This document shows positions 28,773-36,259 of a stretch of DNA of 64,000 nucleotides, in pieces. The DNA is from Thiothrix sp. (lineage in GTDB: Bacteria > Pseudomonadota > Gammaproteobacteria > Thiotrichales > Thiotrichaceae), in the NCBI RefSeq assembly GCF_028714775.1, contig NZ_JAQTLS010000006.1, positions 1-64,000 of the forward strand. The letters run 5' to 3'. Both the position numbers and the translations under genes were made by a program. The notes below the pieces were generated by a model. It had not been told where the DNA came from. It worked only from the letters and a program-made list of their open reading frames with translations, and did not search any database. Numbering within the stretch: the stretch's first letter is position 1; the number at the start of each line of letters is the position of its first letter.

Positions 28773-29111
28773 ATGAGATCATTTCAATTCGCGAAACATC
28801 TGCTGAATCGAACCCTCGTTGTCGGGGCAATTATGGTTCTTGTTGCGTATTTTCTGGTTTTCTATGTTCCTGACATGAGCAGTGGGTCGACCGATTCCAT
28901 TCAAGCGCCAAGCACGCAGACAGATAACCCGGTTTTTGCGCTCCCCATATACCTTGCTAAGGTTTTATTTGCGGTGGCAGGGCCATTATTGTCAATGATT
29001 GTGGGGGCTGTTTTCGGCATCGTGGGCGGGATTATGTTTATCGTCGGGTTTATCCGTGGGCTGGTTCGCTGGATACGGGCGTGGCGTGAAGCACCACCAC
29101 CTGCATCATAA
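28773..29111 (+). CDS. Small membrane protein of unknown function
   Basis: A 112-residue protein with an AAGGA ribosome-binding site 6 nt before ATG. It has one helix near the N-terminus (TLVVGAIMVLVAYFLVFYV) and a long hydrophobic Gly-rich hairpin at about 58-95 (VLFAVAGPLLSMIVGAVFG and VGGIMFIVGFIRGLV), with a Ser/Thr/Gln-rich loop between. The C-terminus is basic and Pro-rich. I do not recognise it. Its 3' end overlaps the proposed start of the uracil-DNA glycosylase-like gene by 26 bases, suggesting co-transcription. Confidence 0.65.
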   Translation: MRSFQFAKHLLNRTLVVGAIMVLVAYFLVFYVPDMSSGSTDSIQAPSTQTDNPVFALPIYLAKVLFAVAGPLLSMIVGAVFGIVGGIMFIVGFIRGLVRWIRAWREAPPPAS

Positions 29112-29748
29112 GGTCAGTATCATCAACCCACATCCTGAACTTGTTATCCACCAGCAGGCGTTGCGCCAATGCACGCTTTGCCCGCAAATGATCCGCCCGG
29201 TGATCACGGGCGAGCCTGTGATGTCGCCAGTCATGTCTATTGGGCAAGCACCCGGTATCCACGAAGCGAAAGTGATGCGCCCGTTTGGCTGGACGGCGGG
29301 CAAAACCCTGTTCAAGTGGTTTGAAGGCATTGGGCTGGATGAGGAAACCTTCCGTCAGCGGGTTTATATGTCTGCTGTGTGCCGCTGCTTTCCCGGCAAA
29401 AACCCCAAAGGTGGCGACCGGATGCCGTCAGAGCTGGAAGTGGCGAACTGTTCGGGCTGGTTACAGGCCGAAATTCACCTGCTGCAACCGCAATTGGTCA
29501 TCTTGGTGGGAAAACTTGCCATAAACCAGTTCCTACGCGCGAAAAAGCTGGATGAAGTGGTGGGATTTTGCCATCGGCAGGTGATTGATGGGCGTGAAGT
29601 GGATTTTATTCCCTTGCCGCATCCCTCTGGCTTGTCGACGTGGCCTCGCATGGAACCGGGAAAAACCCTGTTGCAGGCTGCGTTACAGGCGATTGCCACA
29701 CATCCTGCATGGCGGCACATTTGCGACCTTCCGTCAGCCAGCGGCTAA
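29086..29748 (+). CDS. Uracil-DNA glycosylase superfamily protein (Fe-S type)
   Basis: About 220 residues if it starts at the GTG at 29086; no ATG lies upstream of the conserved domain within the unoverlapped region, so the start is uncertain. Motif 1 is GQAPGIHEAKVMRPFGWTAG (compare GEAPG..E...G.PF.G.AG of family 4/5 enzymes) and motif 3 is LPHPSGLSTW. Cysteines suited to a [4Fe-4S] cluster are in CTLC (29 and 32), VCRCF and NCSGW. Such enzymes remove uracil from DNA. The Gln in GQAPG and the bulky loop KNPKGGDRMPSE are unlike canonical family 4, so the substrate may differ. Confidence 0.82.
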   Translation: MKHHHLHHKVSIINPHPELVIHQQALRQCTLCPQMIRPVITGEPVMSPVMSIGQAPGIHEAKVMRPFGWTAGKTLFKWFEGIGLDEETFRQRVYMSAVCRCFPGKNPKGGDRMPSELEVANCSGWLQAEIHLLQPQLVILVGKLAINQFLRAKKLDEVVGFCHRQVIDGREVDFIPLPHPSGLSTWPRMEPGKTLLQAALQAIATHPAWRHICDLPSASG

Positions 29749-29819
29749 TGCTTCCACCGGCAATTTACCAAAGCTTGCATATACTCTATGGCATTGCGAT
29801 GGATAACTAAAGGTGAAAT

Positions 29820-30332
29820 ATGCGCACATGGAATCAGTGTTTGGCTGTGATCGTTGGGGGGGGATTGGTTGCCCTGAGTAGCGTTGCTTGGGCGGAAACT
29901 CCCAATGAATTGTACCTGCGGGCAGCCAGCTACGAGCATGTTGCGGATATGCCCAAGGCAGTGTACTGGTATCAGCAAGCTGCTGCCGTGGGTGATGTGG
30001 ATGCCCAGTTACACTTGGGCAAACTGTACCGCGAAGGCAAGCTGATAGAACAAGATTACACACAGGCAGCGTATTACTACGGAATGGCGGCGGAGCAGGG
30101 CAACCCGATCGGGGAATATAAATTGGGGACAATGTATTACGGCGGTCAAGGGGTTTTGCAAAGCAATGAAAACGCCGCTTTGTGGTTTAAGCTCTCAGCA
30201 GCGCAAGGTTTGCTGCAGGCAGTCCATGCGCTTGAAGTGATGCGCATGAACGGTCATTGTTGCAACGCGGCGCTAAATGTAGCAGCACTTCCTCGTGTTG
30301 CCCCCATCGCTAACCCAGTAGCGTGGCCTTAG
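29820..30332 (+). CDS. Exported Sel1-repeat protein
   Basis: A 170-residue protein with a signal peptide (cleavage likely after SSVAWA) and an AAAGGTG ribosome-binding site. The mature part has three Sel1-like TPR repeats: KAVYWYQQAAAVGDVDAQLH, QAAYYYGMAAEQGNPIGEYK and NAALWFKLSAAQGLLQAVHA. Sel1 repeats are protein-interaction scaffolds in the periplasm. The C-terminal 35 residues have two adjacent Cys. It is convergent with the last gene of the Pel operon, overlapping its stop by four bases, so it is not part of that operon; in P. aeruginosa PelC also has about 170 residues, but this protein shows no PelC lipobox. Confidence 0.82.
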   Translation: MRTWNQCLAVIVGGGLVALSSVAWAETPNELYLRAASYEHVADMPKAVYWYQQAAAVGDVDAQLHLGKLYREGKLIEQDYTQAAYYYGMAAEQGNPIGEYKLGTMYYGGQGVLQSNENAALWFKLSAAQGLLQAVHALEVMRMNGHCCNAALNVAALPRVAPIANPVAWP

Positions 30333-31300
30333 AACGCATAATTGAATGCCATCATCACGCCGTCACCGCGCCATTTTTCACCGCTGCGGTGAGATTGCCC
30401 GTGCCGCACGTCCAGTGAAAGGTTCATGTCTTTTTGTAGGTTGAACTTAGCTCCCACGGAAGCGTTGAGGGTTGATACATAGCCGTTTGATTTGTCGTCT
30501 TTGCTACGGCCTTTGCTGACACTTGCGGTTAAATCGAGTTTTTCATTGACGGGCAAGTTGCCATGTGCGTTTACGCCGACATAGCGGTAATTTTTTGGCG
30601 ACCAATAGCCGGTTTCTTGCCGGTCATGATCCAATTGCGTCCCCTCAACACCGACCCACAGGCGCGGTTCGGCAGCAGGTGTCACACCGTAAAACGCCCC
30701 CACATACGCTTCCCGGTTACGGTTGCCATCACTGAATTTTTTATGTTGTAACTTGCTGGAAACGGAAGTCCGTTTGCTTGGTGTTACGATCACTTCCATA
30801 GCGGTCGCTTCGGTAGTCAGGATTTCGCCGCTGGTGCTAAGCCCAACTTCCTCCCTGAACAGCACATCCTTATTGTGTTCCAGTGCCACCATGGTTTTGG
30901 CGTTGGGTTTAAGTTCTGCCCGTACCCGGTGGGTTGCTGTCGTTTGGTTGCTACTACCCACAGGTTTTTTGATCTTAATGACCCCAAGATTGCCTTCGAC
31001 TGCGAATTGTTCGGTGACTTTTTTGCGTGCTTTGACCCCCACTTCGGTAGCTTGGTAATTTGCCCCCTTATTATTGACGCGGTGCTCGGCAGCATTGACG
31101 CCCAGCGTGAGTGCGCCAGCATTGGTTTTGACACGTTGGTAATTGAGCTTTACGGTATTTCTGCGGTAATTGTCGGAAGTGTCGTAATGATCGGTGCTGG
31201 CGTTGACTTCAGACCAGCCATCCCACTCTGCGGCTAATGCTTCATGAGCTGAAGTTAGTAGTAATAAGCCGGTAGGAATGACTTGCAGTGGTAATTTCAT
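30329..31300 (-). CDS. pelB2: Outer-membrane beta-barrel, PelB C-terminal half
   Basis: A 323-residue protein with a signal peptide (ending near EALAA) and a mature part of alternating hydrophobic residues ending in Phe (FNYAF), the mark of a BAM-inserted beta-barrel. It is the last gene of the Pel operon and overlaps pelE by four bases (ATGA). In P. aeruginosa, PelB carries periplasmic TPRs and a C-terminal barrel of about 300 residues in one chain that exports Pel. Here the TPR part is a separate gene (33607-35067), so I infer that this protein is the barrel half. The symbol pelB2 is mine. The barrel call is strong; the PelB assignment rests on position and size. Confidence 0.75.
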   Translation of the reverse strand: MKLPLQVIPTGLLLLTSAHEALAAEWDGWSEVNASTDHYDTSDNYRRNTVKLNYQRVKTNAGALTLGVNAAEHRVNNKGANYQATEVGVKARKKVTEQFAVEGNLGVIKIKKPVGSSNQTTATHRVRAELKPNAKTMVALEHNKDVLFREEVGLSTSGEILTTEATAMEVIVTPSKRTSVSSKLQHKKFSDGNRNREAYVGAFYGVTPAAEPRLWVGVEGTQLDHDRQETGYWSPKNYRYVGVNAHGNLPVNEKLDLTASVSKGRSKDDKSNGYVSTLNASVGAKFNLQKDMNLSLDVRHGQSHRSGEKWRGDGVMMAFNYAF

Positions 31301-32211
31301 GGTAGTTCCTTATTAAAATGTTCGTGTGCATTTGGGCGGTTTTGCCGGAAGGCAATTTCTTGTAAATACGGTAATACCAATTCTGGTCTGTACCCTTGCA
31401 CCAATGCCTGCTGAAAAGCCTGTTTGGCGGACTGGTAATGTTGGTTGTGCAGGTTGGTCTGCGCAATTAGCCAATGTGCTTGCGCGAGGTTAGGTAGTAG
31501 TTTCAGCACAAAGTCGGCATGTAAGCGAATTTTAGCTAGCATTTCGCGGCATCCTTCCTCACCCAATACCCCAAGCCCGAACCAATGCCAATACAATTGC
31601 GCAAAGGCTAAATGAAGCTGTGGATTGCGTCCTTGCCCCTGTTTAAATTGCTCAATGAGGGCAGATAATTGTTGCGCTAACTGTTGTTCTTTTTTGGTGT
31701 ATAAGGCATGGGCTAACAACCACGCACTTTCTGTCTGACTATCGAGGGCATCTTTTAATAAGGTAATGGAATGTTTTCCATCCAATTGGCGTGTGGCGCT
31801 CAGTAAGTCTAAATAATCATCAGTCGTTAAGGCACTCATCCGTTGGCTAGCTTGGGTGAACTCATAAGGGCTTTGTGCTTCAGTGGTAATGTCAAAGTAA
31901 CCTGCCGCTTCTTGCGGTGACAATGCTTTTACGACAGGAGGTCTGTACCACGCTTCCTTACGCAAAAACACCCAGCCCAATACTAAGCCAATAACAGGCA
32001 AGAAGGTGAGGAGCACTAGCCATAAGGTGTATACAGGTGTAACCGTTTGGGTCTTTTTTGCCAAGTACAGTGAGCCAACCGGTATCACCAAGAGGTGTGC
32101 TGCTAGCCACACAGGTGCGTTAAATACGGTGTTAAGTTGTGGGGAGACACCCAATAGCCCTGCCAGACAGAGGGTGTCAATTCCCGCAAGACTAAGCAGT
32201 AGCCAGTGCAT
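31297..32211 (-). CDS. pelE: Pel biosynthesis protein PelE
   Basis: A 304-residue inner-membrane protein with hydrophobic segments at about 1-21, 34-51 and 61-83, then a cytoplasmic helical region with TPR-like repeats (LAQAHWLIAQTNLHNQHYQSAKQAFQQAL near residue 250). PelE works with PelD, PelF and PelG in the Pel synthase complex. Its start lies 20 bases inside pelD and its stop overlaps the next gene, so it is translationally coupled at both ends. The family call depends on topology plus position directly after pelD, as in canonical Pel loci. Confidence 0.8.
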   Translation of the reverse strand: MHWLLLSLAGIDTLCLAGLLGVSPQLNTVFNAPVWLAAHLLVIPVGSLYLAKKTQTVTPVYTLWLVLLTFLPVIGLVLGWVFLRKEAWYRPPVVKALSPQEAAGYFDITTEAQSPYEFTQASQRMSALTTDDYLDLLSATRQLDGKHSITLLKDALDSQTESAWLLAHALYTKKEQQLAQQLSALIEQFKQGQGRNPQLHLAFAQLYWHWFGLGVLGEEGCREMLAKIRLHADFVLKLLPNLAQAHWLIAQTNLHNQHYQSAKQAFQQALVQGYRPELVLPYLQEIAFRQNRPNAHEHFNKELP

Positions 32212-33571
32212 AATGGGGCTGCCTCAGTAAGTCCAAATAGCCAACCAGCTCCTGACGATGCTGATAACGGTGAAAATATTGGCTGTAGAAAAGTACACCC
32301 GCTTGCGTAAATGTTTGGTTAAAACGCCGGTAGAAATCGTTTTCTAGCTTCCGGTGCAACATCCCAAAGGATTCCCCATCCAGCATCGGTAGCAATAAAA
32401 TCAGTACGGTATCGCTTTCCCGTTCAACGCGCCAACAGTGGTTGCCACCGCGCATATTTTCTGCGAAATGCGTGAGGTAGTTTTCTTTATCGGCGGAATT
32501 TTCGATATTGAATCCGACCAGTAATGTCGATTTGTGGTGGCAAGCAACCAATTCCAAGGCAGAGTGGACTTCTTTCTCGGTGGTTTTCCACTGGTTATAA
32601 AGCGGGGAGAGATTTGTGGGTATGAGTGCTTGGTGTGCGGTTGCATCTTCGAGCCGTGCACTCAGCCAAGCGCATAAGGTCGCCAGCAAGTTCAGGTTTT
32701 TAGGTTCAAAGGCTAAAAAGTTAATTTGCTGGACAGCTAAAACCAAATGTACCGTTTGCTGTTTATCTACTATTGGAAATGCCGCTAAGAGGGAAGTCCC
32801 TAATTCTTGATAAGAGCCTGCAAGGCTGGAATTCCGGTTCAAGCTGATCGGGCGGCCTGTTTCAAGTACTTGTTGTAAGAGGTAGTCTTGAGGCGTTAGT
32901 GCTATCATATTTCCTGTTCTAGCCAGTGGTTGTTGGCACAGTTTTCCCCTGCTACTGATGGCATAGAATGCAGCAACTTCTAACCATTCGTAGGTTTTCA
33001 AAATCTGCATCATTTTTTTCGCTAGGCTGGGCAGGCGTTCCAGTGAAGCTTGTCCGGCAGGGATTTCATCTTCCAATAATTTCAGGGAACGCCAGAGTGA
33101 GCGGTTGGAACCCATTGATTCTACTTCCAATTGGGTGTGGGATATTTGTAACAATTGAATTTTTTGTTCGATGTTGGTGACTTCCGACTGCATTGCTTCG
33201 GCGCGGTGTTTTTCTGTTAAATAATGTTGTTTCCAATGCCCTGCCAGTTCACCTGCTGCTAAGCACACAAACAAGCCACCTGCCCACAGTTCAAACCAGT
33301 TGTGGTCAGTTTCAATGCCTTGTGTCCATAAATATGTCCGTGACAGTACCGCCAATAGTAGTAAACTGTAAAATCCGCATCGGCTCCCATAGCGCAGTGA
33401 AGCTAATAAGGGAGGCGTAATAATCCAAGGAAACGCAGCTTTTAAAAAGAAAGGATCAGACATATTTAATAGCCATGCGCTCGCAGGCAAGCCGATGGAA
33501 AGTAATGTTACTTCTATCCATCTGTGTATTTTCTTTTTTGACCGTGTTAACTCTATGGCTTGATCCATCAT
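32192..33571 (-). CDS. pelD: c-di-GMP receptor PelD
   Basis: A 459-residue inner-membrane protein. Four hydrophobic segments (about residues 20-125) precede a coiled coil, a GAF domain (about 185-310) and a degenerate GGDEF domain (about 345-455) that lacks GGDEF. The inhibitory-site-like RxxD is present as RESD at residues 384-387 (VERESDTVLILLLP), which in P. aeruginosa PelD binds c-di-GMP and switches on Pel synthesis. Hence Pel production here is probably controlled by c-di-GMP at the protein level. It is preceded by the PelB TPR gene (35-bp gap) and overlaps pelE by 20 bases. Confidence 0.88.
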   Translation of the reverse strand: MMDQAIELTRSKKKIHRWIEVTLLSIGLPASAWLLNMSDPFFLKAAFPWIITPPLLASLRYGSRCGFYSLLLLAVLSRTYLWTQGIETDHNWFELWAGGLFVCLAAGELAGHWKQHYLTEKHRAEAMQSEVTNIEQKIQLLQISHTQLEVESMGSNRSLWRSLKLLEDEIPAGQASLERLPSLAKKMMQILKTYEWLEVAAFYAISSRGKLCQQPLARTGNMIALTPQDYLLQQVLETGRPISLNRNSSLAGSYQELGTSLLAAFPIVDKQQTVHLVLAVQQINFLAFEPKNLNLLATLCAWLSARLEDATAHQALIPTNLSPLYNQWKTTEKEVHSALELVACHHKSTLLVGFNIENSADKENYLTHFAENMRGGNHCWRVERESDTVLILLLPMLDGESFGMLHRKLENDFYRRFNQTFTQAGVLFYSQYFHRYQHRQELVGYLDLLRQPHYALATA

Positions 33572-33606
33572 AACCTTACCTCATGGCGACTTCTTGTCGG
33601 CGAGCC

Positions 33607-35067
33607 TCAAATTTCTTTAGATATTCTTGGTAACTTAGCTAGAATAGTGCGTTGGTAAGTACTAGCTGTTTTTCCCAGTTTATTACTATGGTTTCGTGCT
33701 AACTGGGATGCTTGTTGATATTGGCGAAGCTCCCAATGTAACTGAATTTTCATTAAGGTGATTTGGGTGTCCGTCCCAAAGCGTTTTTCTATTTGTTCCC
33801 ATGTAGCCAATGAAGCAGCATAGCGTTTATGTCCACTTTGCCAGAGTGCTACGTGTTTCCATAATGATGGTTCATCACTGCGTGGTAGTATCCATTGCCA
33901 TAAGCTTACTGCCAATTTGTTTTGTTGCTGTTGTTCTGCCAAATAAGCTACGCGGATACTTTGTTCTAGCACCCGTTCTTTATACTCTGGATGCGCCAAT
34001 AAGGGTTTTAGTGCTGCCAGTGCTTTATCGGGTTGCTTCGCTTTTATCCACAGGTCGATACTACGGCGCTGTAAAGAAAGTTGTTCAGCAGGATTTTGGG
34101 CTAAGGCTTGGGCATAATCTAATGCATCAGCCGATTCTTGGTATAAGCCAGCAGATTGTGCCCAGTGAGCCACTTTTTCATGCCAAGTTTGCGCATTTCT
34201 TAGGTCGATGCTGGCAAGTTTTTGGTAGATGGATACGGCTATTTTTGGCTCACCAATCTTTAAACTCAGCGTGGCTAACTGTACTAATGCTGCGGGGTCA
34301 TCCGGTAATTTCTTCTGGATAGTAGACAGGTAGTCGACAACTTCTGAACGTTGTCCCGTCTTGATGGCTGCTTCCATCCACGCGCAGGCCGTCGAGCTTT
34401 TGCTGAATACGGTTGCTTTATCATCCCGTACTTTCCGCAAATAACGTTCGGCATCTGGCCATAACCCTGCCAGCTCTGCCGATGATGCGGCTGTTATCAG
34501 CCATTGTTGCCGTTTCTTTGTGTCCACTTCCGCAAGCTGTGCAAAACGGCGTGCGGCTTGCGGTAATAGATTGAAATCTGAGCAATATTGCGCCAGTGCC
34601 ATGAGTTTCTTGCTATCCCACTCAGGGTATTTGGCAAGCACGACGAGCTGGGTACGGACGGTTTGTTTGGCAGCGTTGCGCATTGGCTCGCTGATTGCTT
34701 TATTCGTGGTAGTGCTGTAATAAGCATCCAGACGATTTTTCAATAATAACCAATCAACTTGCTGCCTTATATTTTGGTCAGCATGGTTGGATAAGCGTCC
34801 TAATAAGTGACTGGATTCTCGCCAAAAGTGTTGCGCAGTTAATTGTTCAGCCAAAGCGAGAACTTTGCTGGGTGGTACATCTTCCCGGATTTTCACACGG
34901 GCGTATTCGGCTTGAAGCGGATTGGCGAATTGTGTTTTTAAGTCGTCGCCGCTTTGACCGATGTGAAGTAATGCTTCATGGTTGGGATACAGTTCATACA
35001 GCATCCCTCCAAATAAGGTGGTGGCAATCATCAAGTTAGATGATGCGAATAGGCTGGATTTTTGCAT
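33607..35067 (-). CDS. pelB1: TPR protein, PelB N-terminal half
   Basis: A 486-residue protein with one N-terminal membrane anchor (NLMIATTLFGGMLYELYP) and an all-helical remainder with repeated TPR-type pairs. Examples are LLPQAARRFAQLAEVDTKK, DPAALVQLATLSLKIGEP and KQPDKALAALKPLLAHPE. The start overlaps the preceding hydrolase stop (TAATG). In P. aeruginosa PelB, an anchor plus many TPRs binds PelA and guides the polymer to the barrel. Here the TPR array is shorter (486 residues, versus roughly 850 before the barrel) and ends without a barrel. The symbol pelB1 is mine. Identity is inferred from architecture and operon position. Confidence 0.78.
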   Translation of the reverse strand: MQKSSLFASSNLMIATTLFGGMLYELYPNHEALLHIGQSGDDLKTQFANPLQAEYARVKIREDVPPSKVLALAEQLTAQHFWRESSHLLGRLSNHADQNIRQQVDWLLLKNRLDAYYSTTTNKAISEPMRNAAKQTVRTQLVVLAKYPEWDSKKLMALAQYCSDFNLLPQAARRFAQLAEVDTKKRQQWLITAASSAELAGLWPDAERYLRKVRDDKATVFSKSSTACAWMEAAIKTGQRSEVVDYLSTIQKKLPDDPAALVQLATLSLKIGEPKIAVSIYQKLASIDLRNAQTWHEKVAHWAQSAGLYQESADALDYAQALAQNPAEQLSLQRRSIDLWIKAKQPDKALAALKPLLAHPEYKERVLEQSIRVAYLAEQQQQNKLAVSLWQWILPRSDEPSLWKHVALWQSGHKRYAASLATWEQIEKRFGTDTQITLMKIQLHWELRQYQQASQLARNHSNKLGKTASTYQRTILAKLPRISKEI

Positions 35068-36215
35068 TATTTTACTCCTGCTTTATCAGCAGTTGGAATA
35101 TCTGCTTCTGATCTTAGGCTTTTGATCAACACACCTTTTTCTTGTTGTTGAGTAAGCCAAATTTGGTATGAAGCAGGTTGGTCTGTAAAAGCTAAGAAGC
35201 TCAGGATACCTGCATAGCGACCCAGCAGCGGGGCATTCGGTAAACCAGACTGTATATCGTGTAAACGTAATTGATAACCGCGCTTTTCCAGTGCTTGCTG
35301 CACCGCCTGATAGTATTTTGACTGTAAGGGTGTCGCGGTGTCTTTGGCACTATCAAATAGTAGCAAAAACGTTTTTGGTACAACTTCAACCATGCCGGTT
35401 CCCATACCATCCAGCGCAGCAGTGCTGATCCACGGCACAAAACCTTGTTCCTGAATCTTCTTTGCCAGTTGGCGGGCTTCAACGACTTGGGTTGGTGGCA
35501 GGTAATCGAGAATGATGATTTCCAATCCAAACTCTTGTTGAATGCCTTTAAGTTTCTGTAATAACCATTCTGTATCACTAGGGGTAGCTGGTTTGAATTC
35601 CTGATGGGCATTGTCCCACGAGGCATACAGTGATTCGGCAAGCACCGCATCCAGCAAGGGAGCAATTTGTGGCATGACATCAAACCCACGATTGGCAACC
35701 AGTTTTATCTGTGGGTATTCTTTACGGATATTGCGTAATAAATCTGCCAAGGCATTGGCTTGTTGCTGCCTTGCTTCATCGGTTTTGGCGAGTAATTGGA
35801 AACTATCCAAGGTGTCCATAAACAGGCCGTCATAGCCTTGTTTTGCCAAGGGTGCAACCAATTGCTCAATAACAAACTGTTGCCAGCCGGGATTGGCAAT
35901 ATCCATGACTTCGCTGTCCCAAACCCGATTTTTGCCTAATATCCATTCGGGTTTGACTTGTGCATACCATTTGCGGCTTGGTGCGACCTCACCGATGCTG
36001 ACATAAGCCAGCACCTTGACTCCTGCTTGATGTAATGCCTGCAATTCTGTGGGCTTGACGTTATCGGCTTCCACAATCACCCGCTGGAATTTTCCCAGCA
36101 GGTCAATGGGTAAGTCTGCCGCGTAGAACACGGCGGTGCTATGCATTTCTGCTGCCTGTAACGGCAATGTAACTAAGACCATTGCCAAAACCAGCGTCTT
36201 AAATAAAACATGCAT
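35067..36215 (-). CDS. pelA1: Pel glycoside hydrolase, PelA N-terminal half (GH166-like)
   Basis: A 382-residue exported protein (signal peptide 1-22). Residues about 25-300 form the TIM-barrel endo-alpha-1,4-N-acetylgalactosaminidase domain of PelA. YVSIGEVAP and GYDGLFMDTLDS supply acidic residue D134, and VLAESLYAS supplies E194, spaced like the catalytic Asp/Glu of P. aeruginosa PelA. Residues 305-382 look like the beginning of the next PelA domain (LLGRYAGILSFLAFTDQP), after which the gene stops. The deacetylase half is encoded by the upstream gene. The symbol pelA1 is mine. The hydrolase would trim Pel in the periplasm. Confidence 0.85.
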   Translation of the reverse strand: MHVLFKTLVLAMVLVTLPLQAAEMHSTAVFYAADLPIDLLGKFQRVIVEADNVKPTELQALHQAGVKVLAYVSIGEVAPSRKWYAQVKPEWILGKNRVWDSEVMDIANPGWQQFVIEQLVAPLAKQGYDGLFMDTLDSFQLLAKTDEARQQQANALADLLRNIRKEYPQIKLVANRGFDVMPQIAPLLDAVLAESLYASWDNAHQEFKPATPSDTEWLLQKLKGIQQEFGLEIIILDYLPPTQVVEARQLAKKIQEQGFVPWISTAALDGMGTGMVEVVPKTFLLLFDSAKDTATPLQSKYYQAVQQALEKRGYQLRLHDIQSGLPNAPLLGRYAGILSFLAFTDQPASYQIWLTQQQEKGVLIKSLRSEADIPTADKAGVK

Positions 36216-36259
36216 TTATTATTTATCTCGTTTGATTTAATTACTGACACACATTTTTA

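Noticed and set aside
29820..30332. Sel1-repeat protein as the missing PelC
   Set aside because: Similar length to PelC but opposite strand, no lipobox and clear Sel1 repeats.
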